Of a stretch of DNA of 64,000 nt, positions 9,342 through 18,990 are shown in pieces (position 1 is the first letter of the stretch; each line of letters opens with the position of its first letter). The stretch is taken from assembly GCF_022539505.1 (NCBI RefSeq), contig NC_061514.1, positions 214,741,141 through 214,805,140 on the forward strand. The letters run 5' to 3'. The translations under genes were made by a program, and so were the position numbers. This stretch comes from Lolium rigidum. Lineage: Eukaryota; Streptophyta; Magnoliopsida; Poales; Poaceae. Under the pieces are notes generated by a model. The model searched no databases, had not been told where the DNA came from, and worked only from the letters and a program-made list of their open reading frames with translations.

Positions 9342-12289
9342 TCTCCCCCCCCTTGGGGAAGAGTCGTCCTCGACTCTTGCTCCTCCTCACCGATGAGGTA
9401 GTCCATGATGGTTGTCCCATGTAGAGTTGGGTAGTCGCGGTCGAAGAAGAACTTGGAGAAAAACCACTTGCGAATGGAAAGCTCCAAGAGACATTTGGCA
9501 AAAATGGGAACCAAAATAGTGTGGGTGTATCCAACATGTGGAAGGGCAAAAATTTGTGCATGTAAGAGTTGTATGGTGTCAAAAATGTGTGGTGTAGCCT
9601 TGTCCCAAGCAAATGGAACAAACAAAAGGCAAGTATCGGCGGCAAAATTTGGGGCAAAATTGTTATGTGCAATGGAAATGCGATGGAGACTTCGAGCTTG
9701 GGAGAGTATGGTTGGCGTGAGCCTAGTATGGGTATCCTCAAGTGTCAAAGAATCCAATGCCAATGCCAAAGATGAAATGAAAAATCCAAAGAAGAGCAAC
9801 TTTTTGCGTGACATGTGGCACAAGATGCATAAGGTGTCTGTCACATGTATGACATGGTCCTTGAGATTCTCGGAGTGTATGATGATAACATCAAGACATA
9901 CAACAACCATTGTGCCAACAAGATGTGTCAAGATATGTTGCATAAGAAGCAAGAGAGTTGACGAGGAGTTGGACCAAACCGGAAACTCGACAAGGCAAAC
10001 CGGAAACACATGAGGGCGAAGGCTTGTGGGAACATACTCTTTGGTGTGATTCCCATGGGTTGGATCCTTGATGGGGTAGCTCTCAATTGCGCGTTTCGTG
10101 AGCTCATGCTCCGTAGCGGTGGAAGTTGTCGTGCGGGTACCTATACACACAATAGAGAGAACAAAGAGCGTGTGTGCATGGTAGAGGAACACATCATCCA
10201 TCATGATGTTCCATGTCTTGTGCACATCACCATTAGTGTCAATCAGGATAGTATGAAATGCATGGCGATGATGCATATGGCAAGAAGGTGCATTCATGGC
10301 ATGTGGTAACTCATGATCATCAAAAATAGAGAAGGCTATGGGGGCCATCTCATGGACAATGAAATAAGCATTTTTGCATACCAAGCATAAGAAAGAGCAA
10401 TTGTTCACAATCTTGGATGCAAGGATCATGGAGTAGTGCAAACATTTTGGGCAAAGCAAGTTCAACATGTTATCATTGTTGTCGACAACCCTATGTAAAG
10501 AGCAAGTGTTCATCAAGGGTGTCACAACACTAGCATGATCATAATCATTATCATTGCAAGCAAGCGGGGAAAATGTGAAGCTCTCATAGCATGGCATGGT
10601 CATTGTATCACAAGCAATCAATTTCACATGATCAACAATGTTATCAAGCAAAGTATCACATGGGAAAGTGAAAGTAGCATGTGAAGTAGCAAATGGATCA
10701 TCGAGATCATGCATGCACTCATAAGTCATCATGTCCACTAGTGGGATCATGGCATCATCAACACCTATGTTGTTACCTTTGAAGGCCGACTCATTTGAGG
10801 TAGGTGTTGTGGAAGTAGGAGGATCCATGTGGTCGACATGTCCATCTTGGAGCAAGCATGGTGAGATATCATCATCTTCATGCACCATGTACATCGTCTC
10901 CATGAGCGGGAACTCATCCTCCGTGGAACCTAGTGCAACATAAGAAGACACAAACGAGGGAGAGGTTAATGTGTTAGCAAAAGCGATGTCCTCCATGGAC
11001 CTATCATCTACCTCTCGCAACTCACTTTGTGTATCACTCATGTCCTCCAAACGGAAGCACTCAAACTCACATATGGGGTGGAAGTCACTCAACTCACTAT
11101 CACTCTCACTCAAGTGGGCTAAGTGGCTCTCATTCTCACATGGGATTGGTACCAACTCATCAATGAAGCATAGGGGAGTAGGCTCGACTTTCTCATCTCC
11201 ATGCGCCTCCTTGGTTGAAGGGAAAATCCCATGCTCAACCATCTCAACTCCATGCGCCTCCGTAGGTGTAGGGAGAATCCCATGGTCACCATGCTCAACT
11301 CCATCGCCTCCTAAGTCGTCCTCAAGTGGTGGCATCTCGGAGACTTGTGCATTGAGCTCGTCGAAGTATAGCTTCTTGGCGCTTGGCGTTGTGCATTGCC
11401 ATGCCACGTGACCCTTGACCTTGCACACCTCACATAGGAGATTGGGACATTCCCGTGGAGGGTGGCCTTGTTGCTTGCACTTGTAGCATCGGAGTCCATA
11501 GGCATATGGCGAAGTAGGGGCCATTGTGGTGGTGGCACAAGAGGTGGAAGTCGCCTCATGAGGAAGGTATGCGCGATGTGCACTTGCTATCCTTGGAGTG
11601 GTAGGCACCCTATCAAGGTGTTTGTCGCCTTCATGTCGAGGCTCTCGTCTTTGTGCATCATCACCATGGCTTGAGTGGTGCCGTCGAAGACTCGTGGAAG
11701 ATGTTGGGCGATGGCGATCATGAAGTGGCTTGTGGCGGCGAAGCTCATGTGGTGACGTATGTCGATGACGGTCCTTGCCATTCCTAGATGATGGCTCATG
11801 CGACTCGGCATGTTGCTTGCGGCGCCTTGTGGAGCTTGGAGAAGAGTGTCGATGACGCTCATGATGGGGACGCTCTTGATGATCCATATGGTGCCATCGT
11901 GGAGGTCCTCTATCTTCATATGTAGCTCCATTGGCCAAGTAGGGGTGCGTGGTAGCACCGGTGTTGCTCATGGTGGAGTCGAGGTGAGGTTCCGCCATGG
12001 TGTCGATGTCGTACTCGTGGCGTTGCTCCACCATGTCGTCCATGCTTGAGGAGCCATTGTCGATGTAGAGCTCCTCGATGTCGTCCTCAAGGTGGTGCTC
12101 CACCATGTCATCCATGCTTGAGGAGCCATTGTTGATGTAGAGCTCCTCGATGTCGGTCATGTCGGTGATGCTCGCGGAGCCATAGTCGGTGTCGAGCTCC
12201 ACATGTTCCTCCACATCCGCGGTGCTTGAGGAGGTGTCCTCCTCGGAGTGCTCCATGTACTCCTCCGTATCCTCATCTTCGCTATCCAT
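8750..12289 (-). CDS. N1 Gag-like protein with two CCHC knuckles and a decayed polymerase remnant
   Basis: An uninterrupted 1179-codon frame. Residues 1-100 are very acidic and hold a 24-residue internal duplication (72-bp DNA repeat near 12026-12160). Next comes an Arg/His-rich stretch, then two CCHC knuckles at about residues 266-305 (CYKCKQQGHPPREC and CEVCKVKGHVAWQC), typical of retroelement Gag nucleic-acid binding. A long Cys/His/Asp-rich region follows and is shared with the N2 ORF (for example VDDAMIPLVDMM). Near residue 800, VVVCLDVIIIHSENLKDH looks like a degenerate RT active-site block (VVVxxDDIxIxS), with the second Asp gone. About 983 codons lie in the internal region; the last approximately 196 are read from the 3' LTR. 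Expression is inferred only from the open frame. Whether it packages RNA is unknown. Confidence 0.72.
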   Translation of the reverse strand: MDSEDEDTEEYMEHSEEDTSSSTADVEEHVELDTDYGSASITDMTDIEELYINNGSSSMDDMVEHHLEDDIEELYIDNGSSSMDDMVEQRHEYDIDTMAEPHLDSTMSNTGATTHPYLANGATYEDRGPPRWHHMDHQERPHHERHRHSSPSSTRRRKQHAESHEPSSRNGKDRHRHTSPHELRRHKPLHDRHRPTSSTSLRRHHSSHGDDAQRREPRHEGDKHLDRVPTTPRIASAHRAYLPHEATSTSCATTTMAPTSPYAYGLRCYKCKQQGHPPRECPNLLCEVCKVKGHVAWQCTTPSAKKLYFDELNAQVSEMPPLEDDLGGDGVEHGDHGILPTPTEAHGVEMVEHGIFPSTKEAHGDEKVEPTPLCFIDELVPIPCENESHLAHLSESDSELSDFHPICEFECFRLEDMSDTQSELREVDDRSMEDIAFANTLTSPSFVSSYVALGSTEDEFPLMETMYMVHEDDDISPCLLQDGHVDHMDPPTSTTPTSNESAFKGNNIGVDDAMIPLVDMMTYECMHDLDDPFATSHATFTFPCDTLLDNIVDHVKLIACDTMTMPCYESFTFSPLACNDNDYDHASVVTPLMNTCSLHRVVDNNDNMLNLLCPKCLHYSMILASKIVNNCSFLCLVCKNAYFIVHEMAPIAFSIFDDHELPHAMNAPSCHMHHRHAFHTILIDTNGDVHKTWNIMMDDVFLYHAHTLFVLSIVCIGTRTTTSTATEHELTKRAIESYPIKDPTHGNHTKEYVPTSLRPHVFPVCLVEFPVWSNSSSTLLLLMQHILTHLVGTMVVVCLDVIIIHSENLKDHVIHVTDTLCILCHMSRKKLLFFGFFISSLALALDSLTLEDTHTRLTPTILSQARSLHRISIAHNNFAPNFAADTCLLFVPFAWDKATPHIFDTIQLLHAQIFALPHVGYTHTILVPIFAKCLLELSIRKWFFSKFFFDRDYPTLHGTTIMDYLIGEEEQESRTTLPQGGGDDAAPPIVDATPWPRSPPSGPTTQNPAIYVKVNSFLSMVDLNANSNGMLPHAYRHGVYRCRYRQGPREKELPWCKEEGRRRRKEEKKEERGGGPAGPESGPTGPQTDLPGWRPVDRPHNRTARSQVRSDRPQTGSDGNYPPNCLSYPLMYLFAMCCLVGLYIDPRHPPYLFRHDLGLEMTLSFVSLGFHPLCTQGNP
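9342..9358 (-). other. Polypurine tract of N1
   Basis: On the minus strand this is a purine run with nine G (ending GGGGGGGGGAGA) directly before the LTR start TGATGCAGCC. It confirms the minus orientation. Confidence 0.85.
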
Positions 12290-14410
12290 GTTAGCACGAT
12301 GGTATGTATATGGTGTATGTTAGTGGAAGAATACTACCTCGCAATCTTACCGTGGTATGACAAGATTGGGGTGATCCAACAAAACCGAGAGTTAGAACAA
12401 TTGTATCGGGCACTCACACAAAGACACACGCAAAAGCTAGCAAATATGGTGGTAGGTGAGTGTGGTGGAAAGCCAAAAGACGAAATCCGAAATCAAGTTT
12501 GTTGTTAAGAGTGGGTGAAGTCCAACGAAATCAAATGTCAAAGCGATGATCACTAGAAACACGGAAAAGATATGGAACACACACACGAGATGAACGGGGT
12601 TAGTGCGACCAAAAAGTGAGCGGAAAAGTGTATGAAGCCCTTTAGCAAGGGTGCTCGATGTCACACTAACACAAGAAGAGATCAAAGCTTTGGTTGCAAC
12701 GAAGAGACAACAAGATTTACACGCGGCCTCTCTTCTCTTTTTCTCTCTTTTGCTTAAAAGCTTTTCCCTCTTTTGTATTTGGTGGCACTTGCACTCTTTT
12801 GTATCTATGGTGGCGCTTTGTACACTTTGGTATGTATGATGGCACTATGCACACTTGTGCTCTTTTTGTATTTTGGCGGCTTTTTCTCGCACTATGTTAG
12901 CGTTAGCTCGCTTTTTCTATCTTGCCACACGAGTTTTGCTTAGAAGCTTTACTCCACACGACACACACACCTCACAATCGGGGCCACGTGCAATGTCTCG
13001 CAACACTCGATAAGCAATGCTCGTAGGATAGATCGCAAAAGGAAGAGGGGCTACACGGTGGGGAGCAAGTTATACCTAGATGAAAAGTTAGGCGGTGTCG
13101 TAACACACAACTTGCGAGGATGGCGACGATGGTGTCGTAGTTGCGCCGGAGGCCGGGGTGCCGAAGGTGTCGCCGCGGTGTTGATGTAGACGCGGAAGCT
13201 CGAAAGACAATCCTTGCACTCCAAAACGGAAACCGGGCAAAATAAGTCAATGCCCGAAAATTTGGGTCACGACGAGCGATCGAAGGTGTCAAAATTTTGG
13301 AGTCGAAAAATTTCGGAAACGGTGTCAAAATTAGAGTCAAGATGAAAGGGGATAACTGTGAAAGTTTGGGGTCAAACGGGCGCCGGAAAGTTGTCAAAAT
13401 TTGGAGCAAAAAGTGAAGTCAAAATGGGCGAAAACTGGATCAAACCCGGTCCAGAACCCGGTCAAACCGGACCTGGGACCGGCCGGTCCGGTCCAGAACC
13501 GGATCTGGAACCGGATGGGCCCCTGGACTTGGTCCGGATGGCACCGGTCTGAGCCCCGGTTGCAGACCGGACGGCCCGGTCAGAAATCCGGTCTGACCGG
13601 ACTTTGCGCTGGGCGAGGCGAGCGACGCGCGCGTGCGATGGGCGGCCGGCTGGGGCGTGCTGCGCGTGCTGGGCCAAGGGCCGGCGCTTGCTGCGGTGGT
13701 TCTCCAGGCGATCGGGATGGAGCGAGCAAGGCGTGAGCGGCAGCGAGAGGAGCAGGATGGAGCAGCTGCTGCGTGCGCGCGCGGATTGGAGCTGGTGGTG
13801 CCCGGCCTGAGCGGCTTTGCTCCGTGGAGGTGCGGGTGCGTGGCTGGCGGCTGGCCGAGCGGAGGCGGGTCGGCGGCGTGTGAGGCCAGGGAGGAGCGGG
13901 CTTGGTGCGGCTCGGCCGTGGAGCAAGGAGAGCAGTTGAGCAGCTGTGCTTGGGTGGGGCGCGCGGTGGTGAGCAGCGAGTGGGAGGCGCGGCCTGCGTT
14001 GACTGATGCGGCGAGGAGCGGGGCCAGGGGAAAACGAGCGGCGGCTCAATGCTGCTGCGCGGGCGTGGTGGCGGTAGGTGGCGCTGTGGCCTGCTGTGGA
14101 GGAGATGGGCCGGGGCGGTGGCGTGCGTTGACCCGTGGAGCAAGAACTGCTGTTCTTCACGATTTTGGCCACGGCCGGCTCGAAAACGCTCAAATTCGAG
14201 CGAAATTGGATGAAATTGAAGGGGAAAAGAATGGGGATTAGTAGATCAACACTCTAAACACCAGATCCGTGGATCAAAACCACTCAAAACGCAACGAAAT
14301 CGCAGATCCGTCCAAAGGCAAATTAGGGCTATTTTTGGGCAATTTTTTGGAAAAATTTTTAGAGACGAAATTGGATGGGTGGGGGGTCAAATCCGCGGAA
14401 ACCAAAGGCT
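12290..14410 (-). other. N1 leader region, no convincing gene
   Basis: Between the primer site and the long ORF. The part near 13430-14240 is GC-rich with repeated CCGGTC/GACCGG motifs and gives long open frames on both strands. Their Pro/Arg/Ala-rich composition and lack of any domain argue against coding. The segment next to the primer site (14200-14410) is clearly homologous to the matching leader of N2 (about 20810-21003). Confidence 0.65.
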
Positions 14411-14420
14411 GCTGATACCA
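14411..14420 (-). other. Primer binding site of N1
   Basis: GCTGATACCA on the plus strand is TGGTATCAGC on the minus strand, two bases from the LTR end. It matches the first nine bases of the tRNA-iMet-type site. Confidence 0.85.
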
Positions 14421-14422
14421 TA

Positions 14423-15314
14423 TGATGAGGTCTAAGACCCCGTTTGTGGCCCGATCTTGCGGTTGACCCGAAATCCAAGGAGGGAGAGAGGGAGAGCGCG
14501 AAGAACACGATGAACACGAAGAACACGAAGAACTCACGCACGCACACCAACCCGATACAATCGATACTTACCCCCGTGGCTCGATGGACCACGCCAATAG
14601 AATCAACCCGGGAGAGACGCGCGGTAGAATCCCGGAGTGAGAGATCGGTGAGGGAGATGAATCAAGGAGTGGGAGAGAGAGTGGGTAGCACTAGAATCTC
14701 ACACTCACAAATCCATACATCCATCAAGGGTTGCCTTGGGTACAAAGGGGATGAAACCCTAGGGAGACAAAGCTCAAAGTCATCTCTAAGCCTAAATCAT
14801 GTCTAAAGAGGTAAGGGGGGTGTCTTGGGTCTATATATAGGCCTACCAGACAACACATGGCGAAAAGGTACATAAGTGGGTAACTTAGGCAGTTTGGTGG
14901 GTAGTTCCCGTCGGATCCGGTCTGGGGCCGGTCAGACCGGACCTGGGACCGGGCGGTCCGGTTGTGGGGCCGGTCGACCGGTCGCCAACCGGGCAGGTCG
15001 GTCTGGGGCCCGGTCGGACCGGACTCTGGCCGGCCGGGCCTCCTCCTCTCTCTTCCTTCTTCTCTTCTTTCCTTCTTCTTCTTCCTTCTTCCTTGCACCA
15101 TGGGAGTTCCTTCTCTCTTGGTCCTTGTCGATATCGGCACCTATAGACACCATGACGATAGGCATGAGGTAGCATACCATTCGAGTTGGCGTTGAGGTCG
15201 ACCATAGAGAGGAAGGAGTTCACCTTTACATATATGGCGGGGTTTTGTGTTGTTGGTCCACTTGGGGGACTCCTTGGCCATGGTGTAGCGTCGACGATAG
15301 GCGGGGCTGCATCA
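14423..15314 (-). mobile_element. N1 LTR, right copy (5' LTR in element orientation)
   Basis: 892 bp, near-identical to 8449-9341. It ends GCATCA and is followed by the ATGTA target duplication. The plus-strand TATATATAG box near 14828-14840 mirrors that of the other copy. Confidence 0.93.
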
Positions 15315-15319
15315 ATGTA
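15315..15319 (+). repeat. Target site duplication of N1, right copy (ATGTA)
   Basis: Second copy of ATGTA, directly after the N1 terminus. The LTR of A resumes at 15320. Confidence 0.95.
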
Positions 15320-16674
15320 TGCCATGTATGCCATGCTTTACTTACTGTTGCCTTCGGGTGTTTATTACTGTTGCCTTCGGGTGTTTATTACTGTTGCCTT
15401 CGGGTGTTTATTACTGTATTGTACCCCGCGGGACGTTTAGCGAAAGCGTGTGGTTCGCACGCCTAGCCGCCGTCGCAAACCCTGAGTCCGCATCGGAGTA
15501 CGGCCGAACTTCGTTTCGGGTAGCTTAGTCGGGTGGCCCCCCTAGGCATTCTTGTTGATTTGGGAACGGTCTTGTTGTGAGACTCCGCCGTAATTAAGCG
15601 GGTTCGAGCATGCGTGTATGGTAACATTGGTGCACCCCTGCAGGGTTAAATCTTATCGATAAGCCGTGTCCGCGGTTATGGACGACTTGGAGCTGTTTAA
15701 CTCGATCATAGAACAACTTACACCTAATGATGTCGCTAGTAACTTGCTAATTACTTGCGTAGTAAGTTAGCCCTATTATAATGGAATGGATATAAAATTG
15801 TCAACAGTGTGAGTGCCTTGTTAGTACCTCTTGGCTAAGGGGGATCGCATTTGGCTGGGTTGTTGATTGCAGAGTATAGAACTGCTAGAATATGCGCTCT
15901 CTCACCTTCTCTATTAGACGGAAGTTGTAGTGTGTCTCTATTGGTTAGTGCTTTGCTGCCGCTAAACTCCACATATAGCCGGGCGAAGTTTACACCGCCC
16001 ACCAGCAAGCATAGCTGGTCTTGTCTCGCAAGTACGTGCCAACGGTACTTACCCTCGTTTTTCTCCCTCTTTTTCCGGAACCCGCTTTTCGACAAACAGG
16101 TACGACAGATGATGAGCAGTACGCAGGTGGCTACTTTGTCGAGTTCACGGACGACGACTTCGTTGCGTAGCAGGATCGTTCCTAAGGCAGCAGCCTGTGG
16201 CTTGTTGGTTATGGAAACACCGCTTGATTATCTTCTGGACTCTTAGTCCAATTTGGATCTTGTCTGTACCCAGACTATTTGGCTATCTTATGTATGATGT
16301 ATTGATGGGATATGTTTCCCTATTGAGTGTCATTTGGATCTTGCTCATTAGAGCGTTGCTATATATATGAACCTTATTTCCATCTTTTGTGTCATACATA
16401 GTCATGTTGTGATATTCAAGTCTGTATTCTACCCTTGTATCCCGTGCACGGTGTGTGTATGTGTGAAGTGCACGAGAAGGTGAAGCACTCAGGCCCGGAA
16501 AGCCTACCGTGAGCCTTTGAGGTGGGTGTTGTGTGCATGGGCGTGTCGAGCTGTTGCTTGGCCTACCCATATGCTTGGGAATGCGAGGCGGCCTCACGGT
16601 CCCTTGTAGTGACCTCATGCACATAAACCCCTCTTACCTGCGCGCTCTAGGTTTTCCTACTCCTGGGGCTTACA
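15320..16674 (+). mobile_element. Element A 3' LTR, right part
   Basis: Continues the LTR interrupted by N1 and matches 98-1451 with scattered substitutions and small indels. It ends CTTACA. The following CCGGA (16675-16679) would be the target duplication of A, but its partner is outside the window. Confidence 0.9.
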
Positions 16675-17159
16675 CCGGACAAGTCCGAGTCTGTCTCGAC
16701 CAGATCTATTCTGGGTCGGTTATTCTTGTATCTTTTCGACCAGAACTCGTCCCGGACACCTATATAAGTGCCCAGGACGCCCCCCCTAGCTGCTTTAGAC
16801 CACGTTTAAGATAAACCCTAGTTCTTAGTTGTTTGCTCTAGCAAAACTATTGAATCCCTACACCATATTGCTTGATATTGTGTAGACCCTGAAAAAGTCT
16901 TGTGTGATCTGTTGTTCCATTGGGAATTAGACGGTTGCAACTTACCGCTTCGTGGTCGGCGGCTACGTGCGCAAGTGTGTGGAGTTGCGAATATCTTGCA
17001 GGGTTGAGAGCTGTTGCATTGGCGACAGGGACCAATCGAGAGATCTCGTTGCGTCATACAAGTTATCATCCACTTCATCGTCGTGATTCTCCGCTGCCAT
17101 CACCCCGTGATCATCATCACCACCGTTGCTTACTGAGAAGATCGGGCCACCCCTTATCA
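16675..17159 (+). mobile_element. Orphan LTR-like fragment
   Basis: 485 bp between the end of A and the truncated left LTR of N2. It has a TATATAAG box at 16761-16768 followed by a leader-like stretch, which resembles the promoter half of an LTR. I find no second copy in the window, no primer site and no match to the LTRs of B, C or D. It is probably the residue of an older element into which A inserted; the family was not recognised. Confidence 0.4.
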
Positions 17160-17359
17160 CACTAAGGAGGGGTAGTTTAGGCATACAAGGGGATACATGG
17201 GCCTTGGCCCGAATTGACTTGTGGCAGTCGCCTTCTCTCCTAGGCGATCAGACGCTCTTCTTTCTTTTTCTCTTCCATGCCTCCGTGACCTCGGCCTTGA
17301 GTGTGGTTCTTGTCGTTGAAGCACATGATGAAGCGAAGACCGTAGGTCGGGCTACATCA
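17160..17359 (-). mobile_element. N2 left LTR (3' LTR), truncated to 200 bp
   Basis: Matches the last 200 bp of the right LTR and lacks the first 434 bp. The match begins at the CACTAAGG sequence at the breakpoint. Confidence 0.88.
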
Positions 17360-18990
17360 TCTCCCCCCACTTGAAAAAGAGTCGTCCTCGACGATGAGTC
17401 TTCATGAATGTGTAGAGGAGGTAGATGACACCAACGCTTGAATGTCCCTTCACTTGTCAAGAGCCCTATCAATAACACAAGAAAAGCAAAGGAGCAATCA
17501 AAGCGTAGCCAAAGTTCAATGGATTTAGGAAGAGGGCGCAAGTAGAAGGAGGTCACCTTATCAAAGTGTCGGTGTGCTCTCATTGGGAGATCTTGTGTAG
17601 TTGAAGTGTGCGGGCAAAACCACTCATTGGAGCTCACTTGTATCATGCTCTCAAGAGCTCTTTTTGTCAACTCATGCTCAATCGAGGTTGACATTGGAGT
17701 TTGGGTACCTACACACATGTTAGACAACAAGAACAACATGTGTGCATGGTATATGAACACATCATCCATCATGATGCGCCATTTATTTTGCACATCACCA
17801 TTAACATTAAGCGAAGCATCATAATAGATATGGTGAATATGCGGATTAAACATGGGAACATGCTCAACATGGATATATGCAAAGTCTCCAAAATGTGAGA
17901 GAGCTATGGGGGCAATCTCATTCACAAGCATATTAACATCATTGCAAACCAAGCATTGGAAAGAGAAAGTATTCAACATTTTGGTTGCACTAATGGGAGA
18001 ATATTGCAAGCATGTAGCACAAAACATGTTCAAAATTTTATCATGGTTGTCAACAAACCTAGGGAAAGAGCAATTGTTCATCAAGGTTGTCACAACACAA
18101 GCATCAATGTCCTCATTGCAATCAACACATGGGAAAGAGAAATTGTTCGACAAGTTGCATGCAATGGGAGATATATTGAAACACTCATAGCATGGCATGG
18201 TCATGTTATCACAAGCAATCAAGTCCACATGATCAACAATGTTGGTATCACAAGTATCACAAGGGAAAGTGAAAGAAGCATATGACATAGCAATAGGATC
18301 ATCCAACTCATGCAAGCACTCACAAATCATCATGTCCACTAGTGGGATCATGGCATCATCAACACCCATATAGGTACCTTTGTAGTCCCACTCATATGAG
18401 GTAGGTGTTGTGGAAGAGGTAGGCTCGATGTGGCCTCCATGTTCATCTTCAAGTAAGCATGGTGTGATATCATCATCTTCATGCACCATGTACATCTTCT
18501 CCATGATCGGCGTCTCGTCATCCATGGAACCTAATGAGACACAAGGAAACACACTAGAGGTAGAGGGTAAGTTGTTAGAATTCGAAATGGCCTCACATGA
18601 CCTATCAACTACCGCTCTCATCTCACTCGGTGTATCACTCATGCTCTCGAAGTGGAGGCACTCATCAAGCTCACATATAGTGGAGTCACTCATCTCACAT
18701 ATAGTGGAGTCGCTCATCTCACATATAGTGGAGTTCCTCATCTCCATGGCAATGGCATCGTCGATGTCCGAGCAACCTAGCAAAGAGGAAGACAACACAA
18801 GAGGAGTAGAGTTTAAGTTGTTAGAAATCAAAACGTCCTCACTCAACTCATGGGGTGTGTCACTCTTGCTCTCAAGGTGTTTGAAGTATGCGTTGCACTC
18901 GGCTTTATCTTTGGGTGTCATTTGGGCTTCTCGAGCATCTAGCTCGGCGAAGTACGCTCTCATCTCGGCTTGCTCTTGTGGGGTCATCAT
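17248..18990 (-). CDS. N2 protein, homologue of the N1 Cys/His/Asp-rich ORF without zinc knuckles
   Basis: A 580-codon open frame. Its central and C-terminal parts align by eye with the N1 protein: MYMVHEDDDI, VDDAMIPLVDMM, MMDDVF-YHAH and EHELTKRA are shared in the same order. The two CCHC knuckles and the basic stretch of N1 are absent. The N-terminus instead has MTPQEQAEMRAYFAELDAR-type charged sequence and three copies of an eight-residue repeat (STICEMSD) from a 24-bp DNA repeat. As in N1, the frame passes through the polypurine tract, giving a similar peptide with SRTTL followed by GGDD, and continues about 37 codons into the LTR. No known domain was recognised. It may be a Gag-derived or accessory protein, or simply a long open frame in a non-autonomous element. 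Confidence 0.6.
   Translation of the reverse strand: MMTPQEQAEMRAYFAELDAREAQMTPKDKAECNAYFKHLESKSDTPHELSEDVLISNNLNSTPLVLSSSLLGCSDIDDAIAMEMRNSTICEMSDSTICEMSDSTICELDECLHFESMSDTPSEMRAVVDRSCEAISNSNNLPSTSSVFPCVSLGSMDDETPIMEKMYMVHEDDDITPCLLEDEHGGHIEPTSSTTPTSYEWDYKGTYMGVDDAMIPLVDMMICECLHELDDPIAMSYASFTFPCDTCDTNIVDHVDLIACDNMTMPCYECFNISPIACNLSNNFSFPCVDCNEDIDACVVTTLMNNCSFPRFVDNHDKILNMFCATCLQYSPISATKMLNTFSFQCLVCNDVNMLVNEIAPIALSHFGDFAYIHVEHVPMFNPHIHHIYYDASLNVNGDVQNKWRIMMDDVFIYHAHMLFLLSNMCVGTQTPMSTSIEHELTKRALESMIQVSSNEWFCPHTSTTQDLPMRAHRHFDKVTSFYLRPLPKSIELWLRFDCSFAFLVLLIGLLTSEGTFKRWCHLPPLHIHEDSSSRTTLFQVGGDDVARPTVFASSCASTTRTTLKAEVTEAWKRKRKKSV
17360..17371 (-). other. Polypurine tract of N2
   Basis: On the minus strand, a purine run with GGGGGGAGA directly before the LTR start TGATGTAGCC. 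Confidence 0.8.
18671..18742 (-). repeat. 24-bp tandem repeat, 3 copies, in the N2 ORF
   Basis: Three near-perfect 24-bp units keep the reading frame and encode the eight-residue repeat near the N-terminal third of the N2 protein. Confidence 0.9.

Larger units (their letters stand above)
8449..15314 (-). mobile_element. Element N1: non-autonomous LTR retrotransposon nested in the 3' LTR of A
   Basis: A 6866-bp element with near-identical LTRs (8449-9341 and 14423-15314), 5-bp TSD ATGTA, and a minus-strand orientation. Read on the minus strand, the order is LTR, primer site TGGTATCAGC, a GC-rich leader of about 2.1 kb, one long ORF, a polypurine tract, LTR. The LTRs begin TGATGC and end TCATCA on that strand. 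No intact RT, RNase H or integrase is present, so it must have been mobilised by another element. I saw only about four differences between the two LTRs over about 890 bp, which points to a recent insertion. Confidence 0.93.
1..16674 (+). mobile_element. Element A: Tekay-like Ty3/gypsy chromovirus, 5' end outside window, gag-deleted
   Basis: LTR retrotransposon in plus orientation. The window opens inside its 5' LTR, whose end (1451) is followed by a tRNA-iMet-type primer binding site, a broken pol with a C-terminal chromodomain, a polypurine tract, and a 3' LTR beginning TGTAACATCCC at 5270 and ending CTTACA at 16674. The 3' LTR is split by element N1. Removing N1 and one ATGTA copy leaves 1452 bp (8352-8448 plus 15320-16674) that matches the 1451 bp of 5' LTR visible here, with roughly 1% differences by eye. 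The full LTR is about 4.5 kb, long even for this clade. Chromodomain plus PR-RT-RH-INT order places it with plant chromoviruses; Tekay is inferred from the long LTRs and similarity to element D. It cannot be autonomous because gag is missing. Confidence 0.88.

Noticed and set aside
13401..14241. Long GC-rich open frames on both strands in the N1 leader
   Set aside because: Low-complexity Pro/Arg/Ala/Gly translation in every frame, no domain, explained by GC content and lack of AT-rich stops.
17156..17166. CACTA at the N2 breakpoint as the end of a CACTA DNA transposon
   Set aside because: The same CACTAAGG is present inside the intact right LTR of N2 at 21449, so it is ordinary LTR sequence.
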